Shown here in pieces: positions 26,997-36,400 of a stretch of DNA of 64,000 nucleotides. The stretch is from NCBI GenBank assembly GCA_934565655.1, contig CAKTIE010000002.1, positions 96,749 through 160,748 of the forward strand. Reading direction: 5' to 3'. The notes beneath the pieces were generated by a model, which was not told the DNA's origin, ran no database searches, and saw only the letters and a program-made list of their open reading frames with translations. The translations under genes were made by a program, and so were the position numbers. Each line of letters starts with the position of its first letter. Positions within the stretch are counted from its first letter, which is position 1. This DNA comes from an uncultured Oscillospiraceae bacterium (GTDB lineage: Bacteria > Bacillota > Clostridia > Oscillospirales > Oscillospiraceae).

Positions 26997-27365
26997 ATGT
27001 ACCTATACCCAGACAACCTGACCGCGCGGCCTATGCTGTGGCTGTGGACGCTGCGGGATACCTCTGACGGTAAGCACTCGTTGACGCTGTGCCACTACCC
27101 CATGATGTCCTGGCCGCATATGGCGCGATGCTACATGGTACACGGCCATATTCATGCCAATACTGACGCAGACTACTGGCCGCTCATCCGACGCAATCCA
27201 ATGATGCTGAATGCGGGTGTGGACATCAACAACTACGAGCCGGTAACCTTCGATGAGATGGTCGAAAACAACGTGATCCATAAAACAAAATCTGATGAGG
27301 AGAGATATGATGAATATGAAAACACTGCCCTCGCTGGAGGGTATGGAGAGAGTTCCAATCGCTGA
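26997..27365 (+). pseudogene. Fusion ORF: start of a conjugation gene joined to the end of a metallophosphoesterase
   Basis: 122 residues. The first ~21, MYLYPDNLTARPMLWLWTLR, match the opening of a small membrane protein that sits between the VirB6 and VirB4 genes in Tn1549-like elements (from memory). The next part, TLCHYPMMSW, VHGHIHAN and NAGVDINNYEPVTFDE, is the C-terminal half of a calcineurin-like phosphoesterase, lacking its metal-binding N-terminal half (no DxH, no GDxxD). The simplest reading is an internal deletion that removed the transfer module and fused the two ends. The product should be inactive. Confidence 0.65.
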
Positions 27366-27663
27366 ATTATCTGAGCGCTTCGATGAGATCTGCCAGCGTG
27401 TTGAGACGGAGAATGTCAGCTTTGTCCTGACACAGGACGGCAAGGACAAATACGTGCTGGCTCCGTACAGTTGGTTCGATGACAGCGAATTGCTAAAAAT
27501 CGAGGTTGATGCAGATCTGCTTGAACAGGTGAGGGAACTTACCGCGCGGATGGAAACAACACCGGAAGACATTGTCAGACAGTTCCTTGAGTGGTGCGTG
27601 AATCCGGAAACAATGGAAGAAGCGAAGGCATGGCTTCTTAAGCATAAGGATGATCTGAGATGA
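27310..27663 (+). CDS. Antitoxin-like protein (Phd/YefM-like N-terminus)
   Basis: 117 residues, GMERVPIAELSERFDEICQR followed by VSFVLTQDGKDKYVLAPYSW, a Phd/YefM-like pattern, then KIEVDADLLEQVRELTARME and PEDIVRQFLEWCV, which looks like a ribbon-helix-helix segment. ATG 27310 (6-7 bases after GAGGAGAG) is preferred among several in-frame ATGs. It overlaps the preceding fusion ORF by 56 bases and the next gene by 4 (ATGA), the usual spacing of a toxin-antitoxin pair. Confidence 0.6.
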   Translation: MNMKTLPSLEGMERVPIAELSERFDEICQRVETENVSFVLTQDGKDKYVLAPYSWFDDSELLKIEVDADLLEQVRELTARMETTPEDIVRQFLEWCVNPETMEEAKAWLLKHKDDLR

Positions 27664-27991
27664 TATCAAAAGAAACCTTTTGTAGTGCCTTACGGATGAT
27701 TCTTGAACAGGAAGAAATAGACCGCAAGCTCTCCGATGCTCTTGCTCTTGTGGGAGATGGCTACTATATCTTCGGAGACGGGAATAAGTATTACGCTGTG
27801 CTCCTTATGGTGCTGAAAGAGGCCGTCAAGGACCAGTATGACTATATCGGTTGGTGGCTCTATGAAGGAGAACCCGACTATCAGGTTTGGTCTGGCGACA
27901 ATACGAAAGAATGGTGCCTGAGGAACCAGAGGCACTGTACGATTTTATCCGAGGTGAATGCCAAGATTCAAAAGTAGCCACGAATGAATGA
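27660..27991 (+). pseudogene. Small acidic protein, frameshifted near its C-terminus
   Basis: The open frame gives 105 residues (stop at 27977), MISKETFCSALRMILEQEEI to EWCLRNQRHC. Reading GAACCAGAG in the next frame after 27921 gives EPEALYDFIRGECQDSK and a stop at 27991, which I judge to be the family's normal end (pattern WCLxEPEALYDFI). A lost G in CTGAGG(G)AACC explains it. Aromatic-rich YDYIGWWLYE is conserved in such proteins. The function is unknown; it is coupled to the antitoxin-like gene. Confidence 0.6.
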
Positions 27992-28033
27992 TCTTATTAG
28001 GCGATAAAACCTACTTGATATGAAAAGGTTAGG

Positions 28034-28063
28034 TTGACATGTTGTCTCTACGCACGATATAAT
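28034..28063 (+). promoter_or_regulatory. Orphan consensus promoter
   Basis: TTGACA (28034-28039), 18-base spacer, TATAAT (28058-28063). Nothing codable follows on the plus strand before two terminator hairpins. It may have driven a gene lost with the rest of the element, or a short RNA of about 270 bases ending at 28330. Confidence 0.65.
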
Positions 28064-28297
28064 ATAAGTACGCCATTAGAGCGGATGACTCGATAGTTCG
28101 GATTTTTCATAGCAAAGTCAGATGTAATAACCAGGCGAAAAAGGCAGTATCTATTTTGATCCCACCTTAATTTGCACGGTATCGTTTGGGCTGACCGATA
28201 TTATCCGAGTTTTTTACTGAAGTGCAGCGTGAAGCCCTTGAAAATACAAGATTTTCACGCATATCACCCAATATCTATTAAAGTCCAGGACGCCAAC

Positions 28298-28334
28298 AAA
28301 GTCCTGAAATCGCAAGATTTCAGGACTTTTCTTT
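28298..28334 (+). terminator. Perfect 14-bp stem with GCAA loop and T-rich tail
   Basis: AAAGTCCTGAAATC (28298-28311), GCAA, then the exact complement (28316-28329) and TCTTT. Confidence 0.75.
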
Positions 28335-28375
28335 GCATTTTGAAAAAGTTTAACGTGGGTATGAAGTGCATAAGG

Positions 28376-28404
28376 AAAGGAGAGGGCTTGGCCCTCTCCT
28401 TTTA
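28376..28404. terminator. Terminator of the thiolase gene (bidirectional)
   Basis: AAAGGAGAGGGC - TTG - GCCCTCTCCTTT, perfect 12-bp stem, 20 bases beyond the thiolase stop. Confidence 0.8.
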
Positions 28405-28424
28405 TCAGATCATCAAGTATGCAC

Positions 28425-29681
28425 TCAGCACTTCTCGAAGATGGTGGCAACGCCCATGCCGCCGCCGATGCACAGGGTAGCCAGACCCTTCTTGGCATCG
28501 TCGCGCTTCTGCATCTCGTGCAGCAGGGTGACGATGATACGGGCACCGGAAGCGCCCACGGGGTGACCCAGGGAGATGGCGCCGCCGTTGACGTTGACCT
28601 TGTTGATGTCGAAGTGCAGCTCGCGGGCCACAGCGATGGACTGAGCAGCGAACGCCTCGTTGGCCTCGATCAGGTCGATGTCGTCGATGGTGACGCCGGC
28701 CTTGGCCATAGCCTGACGGGAAGCGGGAACGGGGCCCACGCCCATGATCTTGGGATCCACGCCGCCCTGGCCCCAGCCGATCAGCTTGGCCATGGGCTTC
28801 AGGCCGTACTTGGCGACAGCCTCGCCGGAGGCCAGCACGATGGCAGCAGCGCCGTCGTTGATGCCGGAGGCGTTGGCGGCGGTCACGCGCTGCTGGCCCT
28901 TGTCAGCGGCATCCTGAGCGCCGGTGACCTCGAAGGTATGTACCACCTGGGGATTGGGGGACTCGGGGCCCACGGGGAAAGCGCCCTTCAGCTTGGCGAT
29001 GCCTTCCTTGGTGACGCCGGCCTTGGGATACTCGTCCTTCTTGAACTCCACGATCTCCTTCTTGACCTTGATGGGAACGGCAACGATCTCATCGTCGAAC
29101 TTGCCGGCGGCCTGAGCGGCCTCGGTCTTCTGCTGGGAGGCGGCGGCGAAAGCGTCCTGCTCCTCGCGGGTGATGCCCCAGATGTCGTTGATATTCTCGG
29201 CGGTGGTGCCCATGTGGTAGTTGTTATAAGCATCCCACAGGCCGTCCTTGATCATGGTGTCGACCAGCTTCTTGTCGCCCATACGAGCGCCCCAGCGGGC
29301 ATCCAGAGAGGCGAAGGGAGCGGCGCTCATGTTCTCGGTACCGCCGCAGACCACGATGTCACTGTCACCGGCCAGGATGGAGCGGGCGCCCTCGATCACG
29401 GACTTCATACCGGAGCCGCAGACCATACCCACGGTATAAGCGGGAACGGAATAAGGAATACCGGCCTTGATGGAAACCTGACGGGCAACGTTCTGACCCT
29501 GAGCAGCGGTCAGGATGCAGCCGAACATGACCTCATCCACGTTCTCGGGAGCCACGTTGGCGCGCTTCAGCGCTTCCTTGACGACGATGGCGCCCATATC
29601 GGCGGCGGGGGTGTTCTTCAGGGATCCGCCAAAGGAGCCGATGGCGGTACGGCAGCAGTTGACAACGTACAGATCCTTCAT
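28425..29681 (-). CDS. thlA: Acetyl-CoA C-acetyltransferase (thiolase)
   Basis: Condenses two acetyl-CoA to acetoacetyl-CoA, the first step of the butyrate pathway. 418 residues. The nucleophilic Cys is in GMVCGSGMKSV (near 88), the histidine in NGGAISLGHPVGASG, the second Cys in LCIGGGMG. It is about 25 residues longer than typical ThlA (~392) because of extra sequence FPVGPESPNPQVVHTFEVTG... before AANASGINDGAA. Start ATG follows AGGAGGAAC. No other butyrate gene is adjacent, so it is a stand-alone unit. Confidence 0.95.
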   Translation of the reverse strand: MKDLYVVNCCRTAIGSFGGSLKNTPAADMGAIVVKEALKRANVAPENVDEVMFGCILTAAQGQNVARQVSIKAGIPYSVPAYTVGMVCGSGMKSVIEGARSILAGDSDIVVCGGTENMSAAPFASLDARWGARMGDKKLVDTMIKDGLWDAYNNYHMGTTAENINDIWGITREEQDAFAAASQQKTEAAQAAGKFDDEIVAVPIKVKKEIVEFKKDEYPKAGVTKEGIAKLKGAFPVGPESPNPQVVHTFEVTGAQDAADKGQQRVTAANASGINDGAAAIVLASGEAVAKYGLKPMAKLIGWGQGGVDPKIMGVGPVPASRQAMAKAGVTIDDIDLIEANEAFAAQSIAVARELHFDINKVNVNGGAISLGHPVGASGARIIVTLLHEMQKRDDAKKGLATLCIGGGMGVATIFEKC

Positions 29682-29855
29682 GATAGTTCCTCCTAAAATG
29701 ATTGTTGGAAAAATATACAGTACACTGATGTGTTCCAGTGGTACTATCATAGTTAATTTTTTAACATATGTCAATCCAAAAATGATTTTTTGTGAAAAAA
29801 TCGTGATTCGTGTCAGGAAAGTCACTCATTTTTCGTCAAATCGACCAACCTTCGG

Positions 29856-30908
29856 TCAGCCCTGGGCCTCCGTCAGCTGGGTATACAGCTTCTGCTGGGC
29901 GGCGGAGAACCGGGTGTAGTAAGCGGCCACGTCGATCCTGCCGTACACCGCGTCATTGTGCTCCACCTGGGCGTTGGCTATGCGGGCGGACATATCCTCG
30001 CCGAAGGCCAGCTCCGCCGCGGTATTCAGATCCGTGGGACGGCGCAGCGCCACATAATAGCCGCTCTCATCCTCGATGACGCCGCTGACCTCATCCTCCG
30101 CCAGCGCGGCCAGCGCCGTGTTCAGCGTGGTCTCCTCGCAGCCGTCATAGGTGACACCGGCGCTGACGGTCACGTTCTCCCCTGCCTCCAGCGCGGCAAA
30201 GGCGGCAGCCTTATCCTCAGCGGCGGCGAGCTGGCGGGCATAGTCCTCCATCAGAGCTTTGGCGTCGGTCTTGGCAGCGTCATCCAGCTCAGCAGTGCTG
30301 ATGAACAGCACGTCGGCGGTCATCAGGCCGTGATCCTCCGCCAAAGCGGCCAGGTCACTGTCGCTGGGACGCATCTCGCCGTCCGCGCCGCAGTAGGCGG
30401 CATAAAGGCTCTTATACAGGGCGGAGGTGCTCATCAGCTGGTCATACTGGGCCTCGCTGATACCGTTGATCTTCAGCGCCTTCTCCAGATCCGCGCCGTA
30501 GGCGTCCTTCTGTGCCTGTATGGCCGCCTGATCCTCCTCCGTCAGGGTCACGTTCATATCCTTGGCCCACTTGCGGACCACCGCCTGCTGCACCGCCTGG
30601 GACTCCGCCTGCTCCCGTACATAATCGGCAGCGGTATAGCCCTCACCCAGCTCCATGTTCAGATCGGTGACGCCGTAATAGGTCAGCGACTGGGCGGTGT
30701 AGGAGACCAGATACAGATACTCCTCGGCGGTGACCGGCTCGCCGTCCACGGTCATGACGGTCTCGGTGCCCTTCAGGCCGCTGGCCTGCTGGATCAGCGG
30801 CTTATTGCTGCCGATCTTCTCCGTCATGATCATACCGGAACAGATCAGCAGCGACGCCGCCAGACCCACCAGAAAGCGAATGATCAGGTGAAAGGTTTCT
30901 TTTTTCAT
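29856..30908 (-). CDS. Exported SurA/PrsA-like foldase
   Basis: 350 residues with one N-terminal membrane anchor (FLVGLAASLLICSGMIM), a SurA_N-like chaperone domain (VDGEPVTAEEYLYLV; YVREQAESQAVQQAVV) and a parvulin-like region (ADVLFIST...VSGVIEDESGYYVALR). The parvulin part lacks several usual active-site residues as far as I can see, so chaperone activity is surer than isomerase activity. The start overlaps the mfd stop by 4 bases, hence translational coupling, a known Firmicute pairing. Confidence 0.75.
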   Translation of the reverse strand: MKKETFHLIIRFLVGLAASLLICSGMIMTEKIGSNKPLIQQASGLKGTETVMTVDGEPVTAEEYLYLVSYTAQSLTYYGVTDLNMELGEGYTAADYVREQAESQAVQQAVVRKWAKDMNVTLTEEDQAAIQAQKDAYGADLEKALKINGISEAQYDQLMSTSALYKSLYAAYCGADGEMRPSDSDLAALAEDHGLMTADVLFISTAELDDAAKTDAKALMEDYARQLAAAEDKAAAFAALEAGENVTVSAGVTYDGCEETTLNTALAALAEDEVSGVIEDESGYYVALRRPTDLNTAAELAFGEDMSARIANAQVEHNDAVYGRIDVAAYYTRFSAAQQKLYTQLTEAQG

Positions 30909-33900
30909 GCTTGTTCCTCCTTGTCAGGCGTGCCGCCTGTATTTTCTGTGTGCTGCAATGCCAGCTCCTCCACCAGCTTTCCGGCGGCGGAGAGGGCATC
31001 CTCCTTGGGCTGTAAATACAACGTCAGCTTCGGCTGGGCCGCGGCGCTCAGCTGTAAGCGCTGGCGATAGGACGCCATGCCGCACACGGCGGCCACGGCG
31101 GCGATATCCGGCCGGGGGCCGAAGGAAAACACCAGCTGCGTCCCCCGCTGGGTGATGTCGCAGATACCGGCCTTTGCCGCCGCCGACCGCAGCAGCGCCA
31201 CGTCCAGCAGCGCACTGACCGCCGGGGGTACGTCGCCGTAGCGATCCAGCAGCTCGTCGGTCAGCTCCGCGGCATCCTCGTTGGTGCGGATGGCGGCGAT
31301 GCGGCGGTAAAGATCCATCCGCTGCTCCGCCGCAGGCACATACCGCTCCGGAATATAGGCCGACACCGTCAGGTCGGCGGCGCACTCCGGCGGGATCTCC
31401 GCCCGCTTGCCCTGCTGCTCCAGCACCGCGTCGTTCAAAAGCTTCAGGTACATGTCATAGCCCACCGACATCATATAGCCGGACTGCTCCGGCCCCAGCA
31501 GGTTGCCCGCGCCACGGATCTCCAGATCACGCATGGCGATGCGGAAGCCGCTGCCGAACTCCACATATTCCCGGATGGCGGACAGCCGCTTGCTGGCCAC
31601 CTCGCTGAGCACCTTGCCGGTGCGGTAGGTAAGGTAGGCGTAGGCCCGCCGTCCGGAACGGCCCACACGGCCCCGGATCTGGTGCAGCTGGCTCAGCCCC
31701 ATCCGGTCGGCGTCCTCGATGATGAGGGTATTCACATTGGGGATGTCGATGCCGGTCTCGATAATGGTGGTGCATACCAGCACCTGTATCTCGCCGTCGG
31801 CCATCTGCTGCATGACGTGGCTCAGCTCCCGCTCGCCCATCTTGCCATGGGCGGTGGCAATGGCCGTCTCCTCCCCCAGCAGCTGCCGCAGCCGTCCGGC
31901 GGTGTTTTCGATGTTCTCCACGCGGTTGTGAAGGTAATAGACCTGTCCGCCCCGATCCAGCTCCCGGCGGATGGCCTCAGCGATCACGCCCCAGTCGTGC
32001 TCCAGCACATAGGTCTGCACCGGCTGGCGATCCTGGGGCGGCTCCTCGATGGTGCTCATGTCCCGGATACCGGACAGGGCCATGTTCAGCGTTCGGGGAA
32101 TAGGCGTGGCGGACAGGGTCAGGGTGTCCACCTGCCGGGCCCGCTCCCGCAGCTTCTCCTTGTGGGTGACGCCGAAGCGCTGCTCCTCGTCGATGATGAG
32201 AAGGCCCAGATCCTTGAACTCCACGCTCTTGTTCAGCAGCTTGTGGGTGCCGATCAGCAGATCCACCCGGCCTGCCTTCACCCGCTCCAGCACCTGCTTG
32301 ATCTGCTTGGGGGTGCGGAACCGGGACAGCACCTCCACCGTTACCGGGAAGGAGCGGAAGCGGTTCTGGGCGGTGACGTAATGCTGCTGGGCCAGCACGG
32401 TGGTGGGTACCAGAATGGCCGCCTGCTTGCCGTCCAGAATACACTTCATCACGGCCCGCAGGGCCACCTCCGTCTTGCCGTAGCCCACGTCGCCGCACAG
32501 CAGACGATCCATGGGGGCGGGCTTTTCCATGTCGCCCTTGATCTCCTCGATGGCCCGCAGCTGGTCGCCGGTCTCCTCATAGTCGAAGGCGTCCTCGAAC
32601 TCCCGCTGCCACGGGCTGTCAGGCGAAAAGGCGAAGCCCGGCTGCCGCTGCCGCTGGGCATATAGCTGGATCAGCCCCGCCGCCAGCTCCTTGGCGGCGG
32701 CCTTGGCCCGATAGGTGGTCTTGGCCCACTCGGTGCCGCCCAGCTTATTGAGCTTGGCGGGCTTCTCCCCGTCCTCGCCGCCGCCAGCACCGATGTACTT
32801 GCTGACCAGATCCAGCGATGTGGCCGGTACATACAGGCAGTCGCTCCCGGCGTAGGCGATCTTGATATAGTCCTTTTCCACTCCATCCACCGGCAGGCGC
32901 AGCATCTCCACAAAGCGGCCGATGCCGTGGTGGGCATGCACCACCAGATCGCCGGGGGTCAGGTCGGTATAGGACTGCAGCTTCTGGCGATTGCTGTCCT
33001 TGACGCGGCGGGCCTTGCCCTTTTTGCCGCTGACGCTCTCCGTCAGCTGGCCCTCCGTCAGCACCGCCAGCTTCAGCGATGGCCATTCGCTTCCCGCGCT
33101 GACCGCGCCCAGCTGGATGGCCGCCTGTCCCGGCCGAGGCAGTGTACTGCCCTCCAGCGACAGCGCCACTGTGATATCCCGGCTCCGCAGCAGCTCCTGC
33201 ATGTTGCGGGCGCGGACTTCACCGCCGCACAGCACCACCACCCGGTAGCCGGCGGTGAGATAGTGCTCCATATCACCGGCCGCCGTCTCCAGCGAGCCGC
33301 CGTAGGTGCTCAGCTGGCGGGCGGAGATCTGCAGCAGCTCACCCGGCGGCAGCAGATACCGGCTGGTGGGCAGGCTGTCCATCTGACACAAGGCGAAGCG
33401 GGCCAGGCGGGCCGCCGTCTCGCCCTCCGTCAGGGAAAGCTCTCCCATGGCCGGGGCCATAAAGCCGTTTTCCGCCGCGGCGGCCACGTCCTCCTTCAGC
33501 TGCCACAGCCAGCCCTTCAGGCCCTCGCTGACCCGTCCGCCCTCGCAGACGCAGATCACGGCGTCCTGCGGCAGGTAGTCCAGCGCCGTGGTTTTTTCCG
33601 GGTACACCGCCGCCAAATACCGGTCGCTGCCGCCGGGCGCCATGCCCTGCCGCAGCGCCGCGGCGTCACTCTCCAGCTGCCGCAGCAGCGGCTGGGCCTG
33701 TTCCTTCTTTTTCAGCCGCTTCCCTGCCGCCTCCAGCGCGGCGGCGGCCTTCTCCGCCGTGTCCGCCCCGCGGAAGGGCAGCACCTCTCCTGCGGGCAGC
33801 AGCAGCGTCTCGTTCAGGTTATGGACACGGCGCTGGGTGGTCACATCGAACACGCCCATGGCGTCCAGCTCGTCATCCCAGAATTCGCAGCGCACCGGCT

Positions 33901-34462
33901 GCTCCATGGCGGGAGAGAACACGTCCAGTATGCCGCCCCGCAGAGCGAACTGGCCGGGGCCCTCCACCTGCTGGCAGCGGACGTAGCCCGCGCGGATCAG
34001 CCCCGCCGTCAGCTCCTCCACCGGATAGCTTTCGCCGGTTTTCAGGGGGATGGCGGCTTCCAGCAGCACCTCTTTGGGGATGCACCGCTGCACCGCCGCG
34101 TCCACGGCGGCCACCACGATGGGCGCTTTGTCCGACGCCATGGCGTACAGCGCCGCCAGACGCTGATGCTCCCAGCTGCGGCTGGCCGCAGCCGAGGGCC
34201 GCAATTGCCAGTCACGCCGCCGCAGCAGCGTCACCTGGCGGCCCGTCAGGGCGCGGAGGTCGCCGCACAGGCGGAGGGCCTCCGTCTCGTCGCCGCACAG
34301 CGCCAGCATGGGGCGGCCCGTCTCCTGACAGATGGCGGCCGCCAGCATGGCGCGATGGACGGGAGATACGCCGGTGACCAGCGGCTTATCGCCCCGCAGC
34401 GTGCTGTCCAGCAGCGCGCGGGCCTCCGGCATGGTCAGCAGTTCCTTCAAAAGACCGTTCAT
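30905..34462 (-). CDS. mfd: Transcription-repair coupling factor
   Basis: 1185 residues. Mfd displaces stalled RNA polymerase and recruits UvrA. Visible in order: UvrB-like N-terminal domain (CQQVEGPGQFALRGGILDVF is split at about 170-190), the RNA polymerase-interacting domain (YTDLTPGDLVVHAHHGIGRF, near 480), helicase lobes with Walker A LCGDVGYGKTEVA, DEEQ in IDEEQRFGV, and SATPIPRTLNM, the RecG-like motif IRGRVGRSGRRAYAY, and the C-terminal autoinhibitory domain. ATG 34462 follows GAAAGGAGGGGAG. It is followed directly by the foldase gene. Confidence 0.97.
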   Translation of the reverse strand: MNGLLKELLTMPEARALLDSTLRGDKPLVTGVSPVHRAMLAAAICQETGRPMLALCGDETEALRLCGDLRALTGRQVTLLRRRDWQLRPSAAASRSWEHQRLAALYAMASDKAPIVVAAVDAAVQRCIPKEVLLEAAIPLKTGESYPVEELTAGLIRAGYVRCQQVEGPGQFALRGGILDVFSPAMEQPVRCEFWDDELDAMGVFDVTTQRRVHNLNETLLLPAGEVLPFRGADTAEKAAAALEAAGKRLKKKEQAQPLLRQLESDAAALRQGMAPGGSDRYLAAVYPEKTTALDYLPQDAVICVCEGGRVSEGLKGWLWQLKEDVAAAAENGFMAPAMGELSLTEGETAARLARFALCQMDSLPTSRYLLPPGELLQISARQLSTYGGSLETAAGDMEHYLTAGYRVVVLCGGEVRARNMQELLRSRDITVALSLEGSTLPRPGQAAIQLGAVSAGSEWPSLKLAVLTEGQLTESVSGKKGKARRVKDSNRQKLQSYTDLTPGDLVVHAHHGIGRFVEMLRLPVDGVEKDYIKIAYAGSDCLYVPATSLDLVSKYIGAGGGEDGEKPAKLNKLGGTEWAKTTYRAKAAAKELAAGLIQLYAQRQRQPGFAFSPDSPWQREFEDAFDYEETGDQLRAIEEIKGDMEKPAPMDRLLCGDVGYGKTEVALRAVMKCILDGKQAAILVPTTVLAQQHYVTAQNRFRSFPVTVEVLSRFRTPKQIKQVLERVKAGRVDLLIGTHKLLNKSVEFKDLGLLIIDEEQRFGVTHKEKLRERARQVDTLTLSATPIPRTLNMALSGIRDMSTIEEPPQDRQPVQTYVLEHDWGVIAEAIRRELDRGGQVYYLHNRVENIENTAGRLRQLLGEETAIATAHGKMGERELSHVMQQMADGEIQVLVCTTIIETGIDIPNVNTLIIEDADRMGLSQLHQIRGRVGRSGRRAYAYLTYRTGKVLSEVASKRLSAIREYVEFGSGFRIAMRDLEIRGAGNLLGPEQSGYMMSVGYDMYLKLLNDAVLEQQGKRAEIPPECAADLTVSAYIPERYVPAAEQRMDLYRRIAAIRTNEDAAELTDELLDRYGDVPPAVSALLDVALLRSAAAKAGICDITQRGTQLVFSFGPRPDIAAVAAVCGMASYRQRLQLSAAAQPKLTLYLQPKEDALSAAGKLVEELALQHTENTGGTPDKEEQA

Positions 34463-34482
34463 ATCTCCCCTCCTTTCGAGTA

Positions 34483-34697
34483 GCTGGCGAAAAATCTTAC
34501 GATTTTTCTGCCAAAAGGTTTGCGGTCGGCTGCGCGCACCTGTGATAGTTCCATGCAAATCAAGATGGATACTACGGCGGCATAGCCGCCGAGATCGGGT
34601 GCTAAAAATATGCCACTGGCATATTTTTTAACGCACCGACGTCAGAAAAATGATTGAAATTTTTTGCGCCGTGCGCGGCGCAAATTCTGCGAAGCTT
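34483..34697 (+). repeat. Multi-hairpin dispersed element, copy A
   Basis: Starts TAGCTGGCG. First hairpin: TGGC-GAAAAATC-TTAC-GATTTTTC-T-GCCA, then AAAAGGTTTGCGG; a divergent middle; GTCAGAAAAATGATTG; last hairpin TTTGCGCCG-TGC-GCGGCGCAAA and CTGCGAAGCTTTTT. It lies between mfd and pth (both minus). Copy B (42025-42190) has the same order of hairpins with paired changes in the stems. Confidence 0.7.
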
Positions 34698-34698
34698 T

Positions 34699-35295
34699 TT
34701 ACCCGTTGAATTTGTTCATGGCCTTGTCGGGGCCTTCCTTCATCAGGCACAGGGCCGCGTTGGCGGCACGGTTCAGCGTTTCGCGCAGCAGCTTGGCCTC
34801 GTCGCCCTTGGGCTTGCCGATGACCCAGTCGATCATCTCGTGATCCGGATGCTCCGGCATGCCCACCCCCACCTTGATGCGTGGGAACTGATCGGTGCCC
34901 AGATGGGCGATGATGTTCTTCAGGCCGTTATGGCCGCCGGCGCTGCCGCCCTTGCGGATGCGCAGCTTGCCCACCTGCAGCGACACATCGTCGGAGATCA
35001 CCACCACATGATCCGCCGGGACTTTATAGAACCGGGCGGCCTCCCCCACCGATTCGCCGGAGAGGTTCATATAGGTCTGGGGCTTCATCACCAGTATTTT
35101 ATTGCCGTCCTTCTCAAAAATACCCGTCCACGCCTTGAAGCGCAGCTTGGGCAGGGTGAATTTTTCCTGTTCCATCAGGCTGTCCAGCGCCAGCCAGCCC
35201 ATGTTGTGGCGGGTGCTCTCGTACTGCTTGCCGGGATTGCCCAGCCCCACCAGTATCCAGTTGACGCCGCCGCTCTGGTTGCGATTGAAAAACAA
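34699..35295 (-). CDS. pth: Peptidyl-tRNA hydrolase
   Basis: Releases tRNA from peptidyl-tRNA after drop-off. 198 residues: VGLGNPGKQYESTRHNMGW with the catalytic His, KPQTYMNLSG with the substrate asparagine, and GSAGGHNGLK. The only start with a ribosome site is TTG at 35295 (GGAGGGACGCGCC-TTG); no ATG or better GTG precedes the conserved N-terminus. It is downstream of prs, a frequent neighbour. Confidence 0.94.
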   Translation of the reverse strand: MFFNRNQSGGVNWILVGLGNPGKQYESTRHNMGWLALDSLMEQEKFTLPKLRFKAWTGIFEKDGNKILVMKPQTYMNLSGESVGEAARFYKVPADHVVVISDDVSLQVGKLRIRKGGSAGGHNGLKNIIAHLGTDQFPRIKVGVGMPEHPDHEMIDWVIGKPKGDEAKLLRETLNRAANAALCLMKEGPDKAMNKFNG

Positions 35296-35336
35296 GGCGC
35301 GTCCCTCCTTTATCTATGGTCTCGTTCCCCGCGAAG

Positions 35337-35372
35337 AATAGGGGAACTGCAATGCGCAGTTCCCCTATTATA
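35337..35372. terminator. Hairpin between prs and pth
   Basis: AATAGGGGAACTGC pairs with GCAGTTCCCCTATT around a short loop. It would end the prs transcript (minus), leaving pth with reduced read-through. Confidence 0.75.
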
Positions 35373-35398
35373 GCACCTTATATTCGATTTGAAAAGTC

Positions 35399-36358
<960 letters not shown>

Positions 36359-36400
36359 GGTGAAACATCCTCTCTTTCTGTTTATTTTTTATGTAAATTT

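Larger units (their letters stand above)
27992..28424. other. AT-rich right margin of the accessory island, no protein gene
   Basis: About 430 bases without a supportable gene. It contains a consensus promoter (28034-28063), GCGTGAA/TTCACGC (28227-28233/28254-28260), and two perfect hairpins described separately. No copy of the tRNA-fMet 3' end is visible, so the right attachment site is not evident. Confidence 0.6.

Noticed and set aside
28140..28210. Possible insertion-sequence end (TTGATCCCACC region)
   Set aside because: No inverted partner, target duplication or transposase fragment was found nearby.
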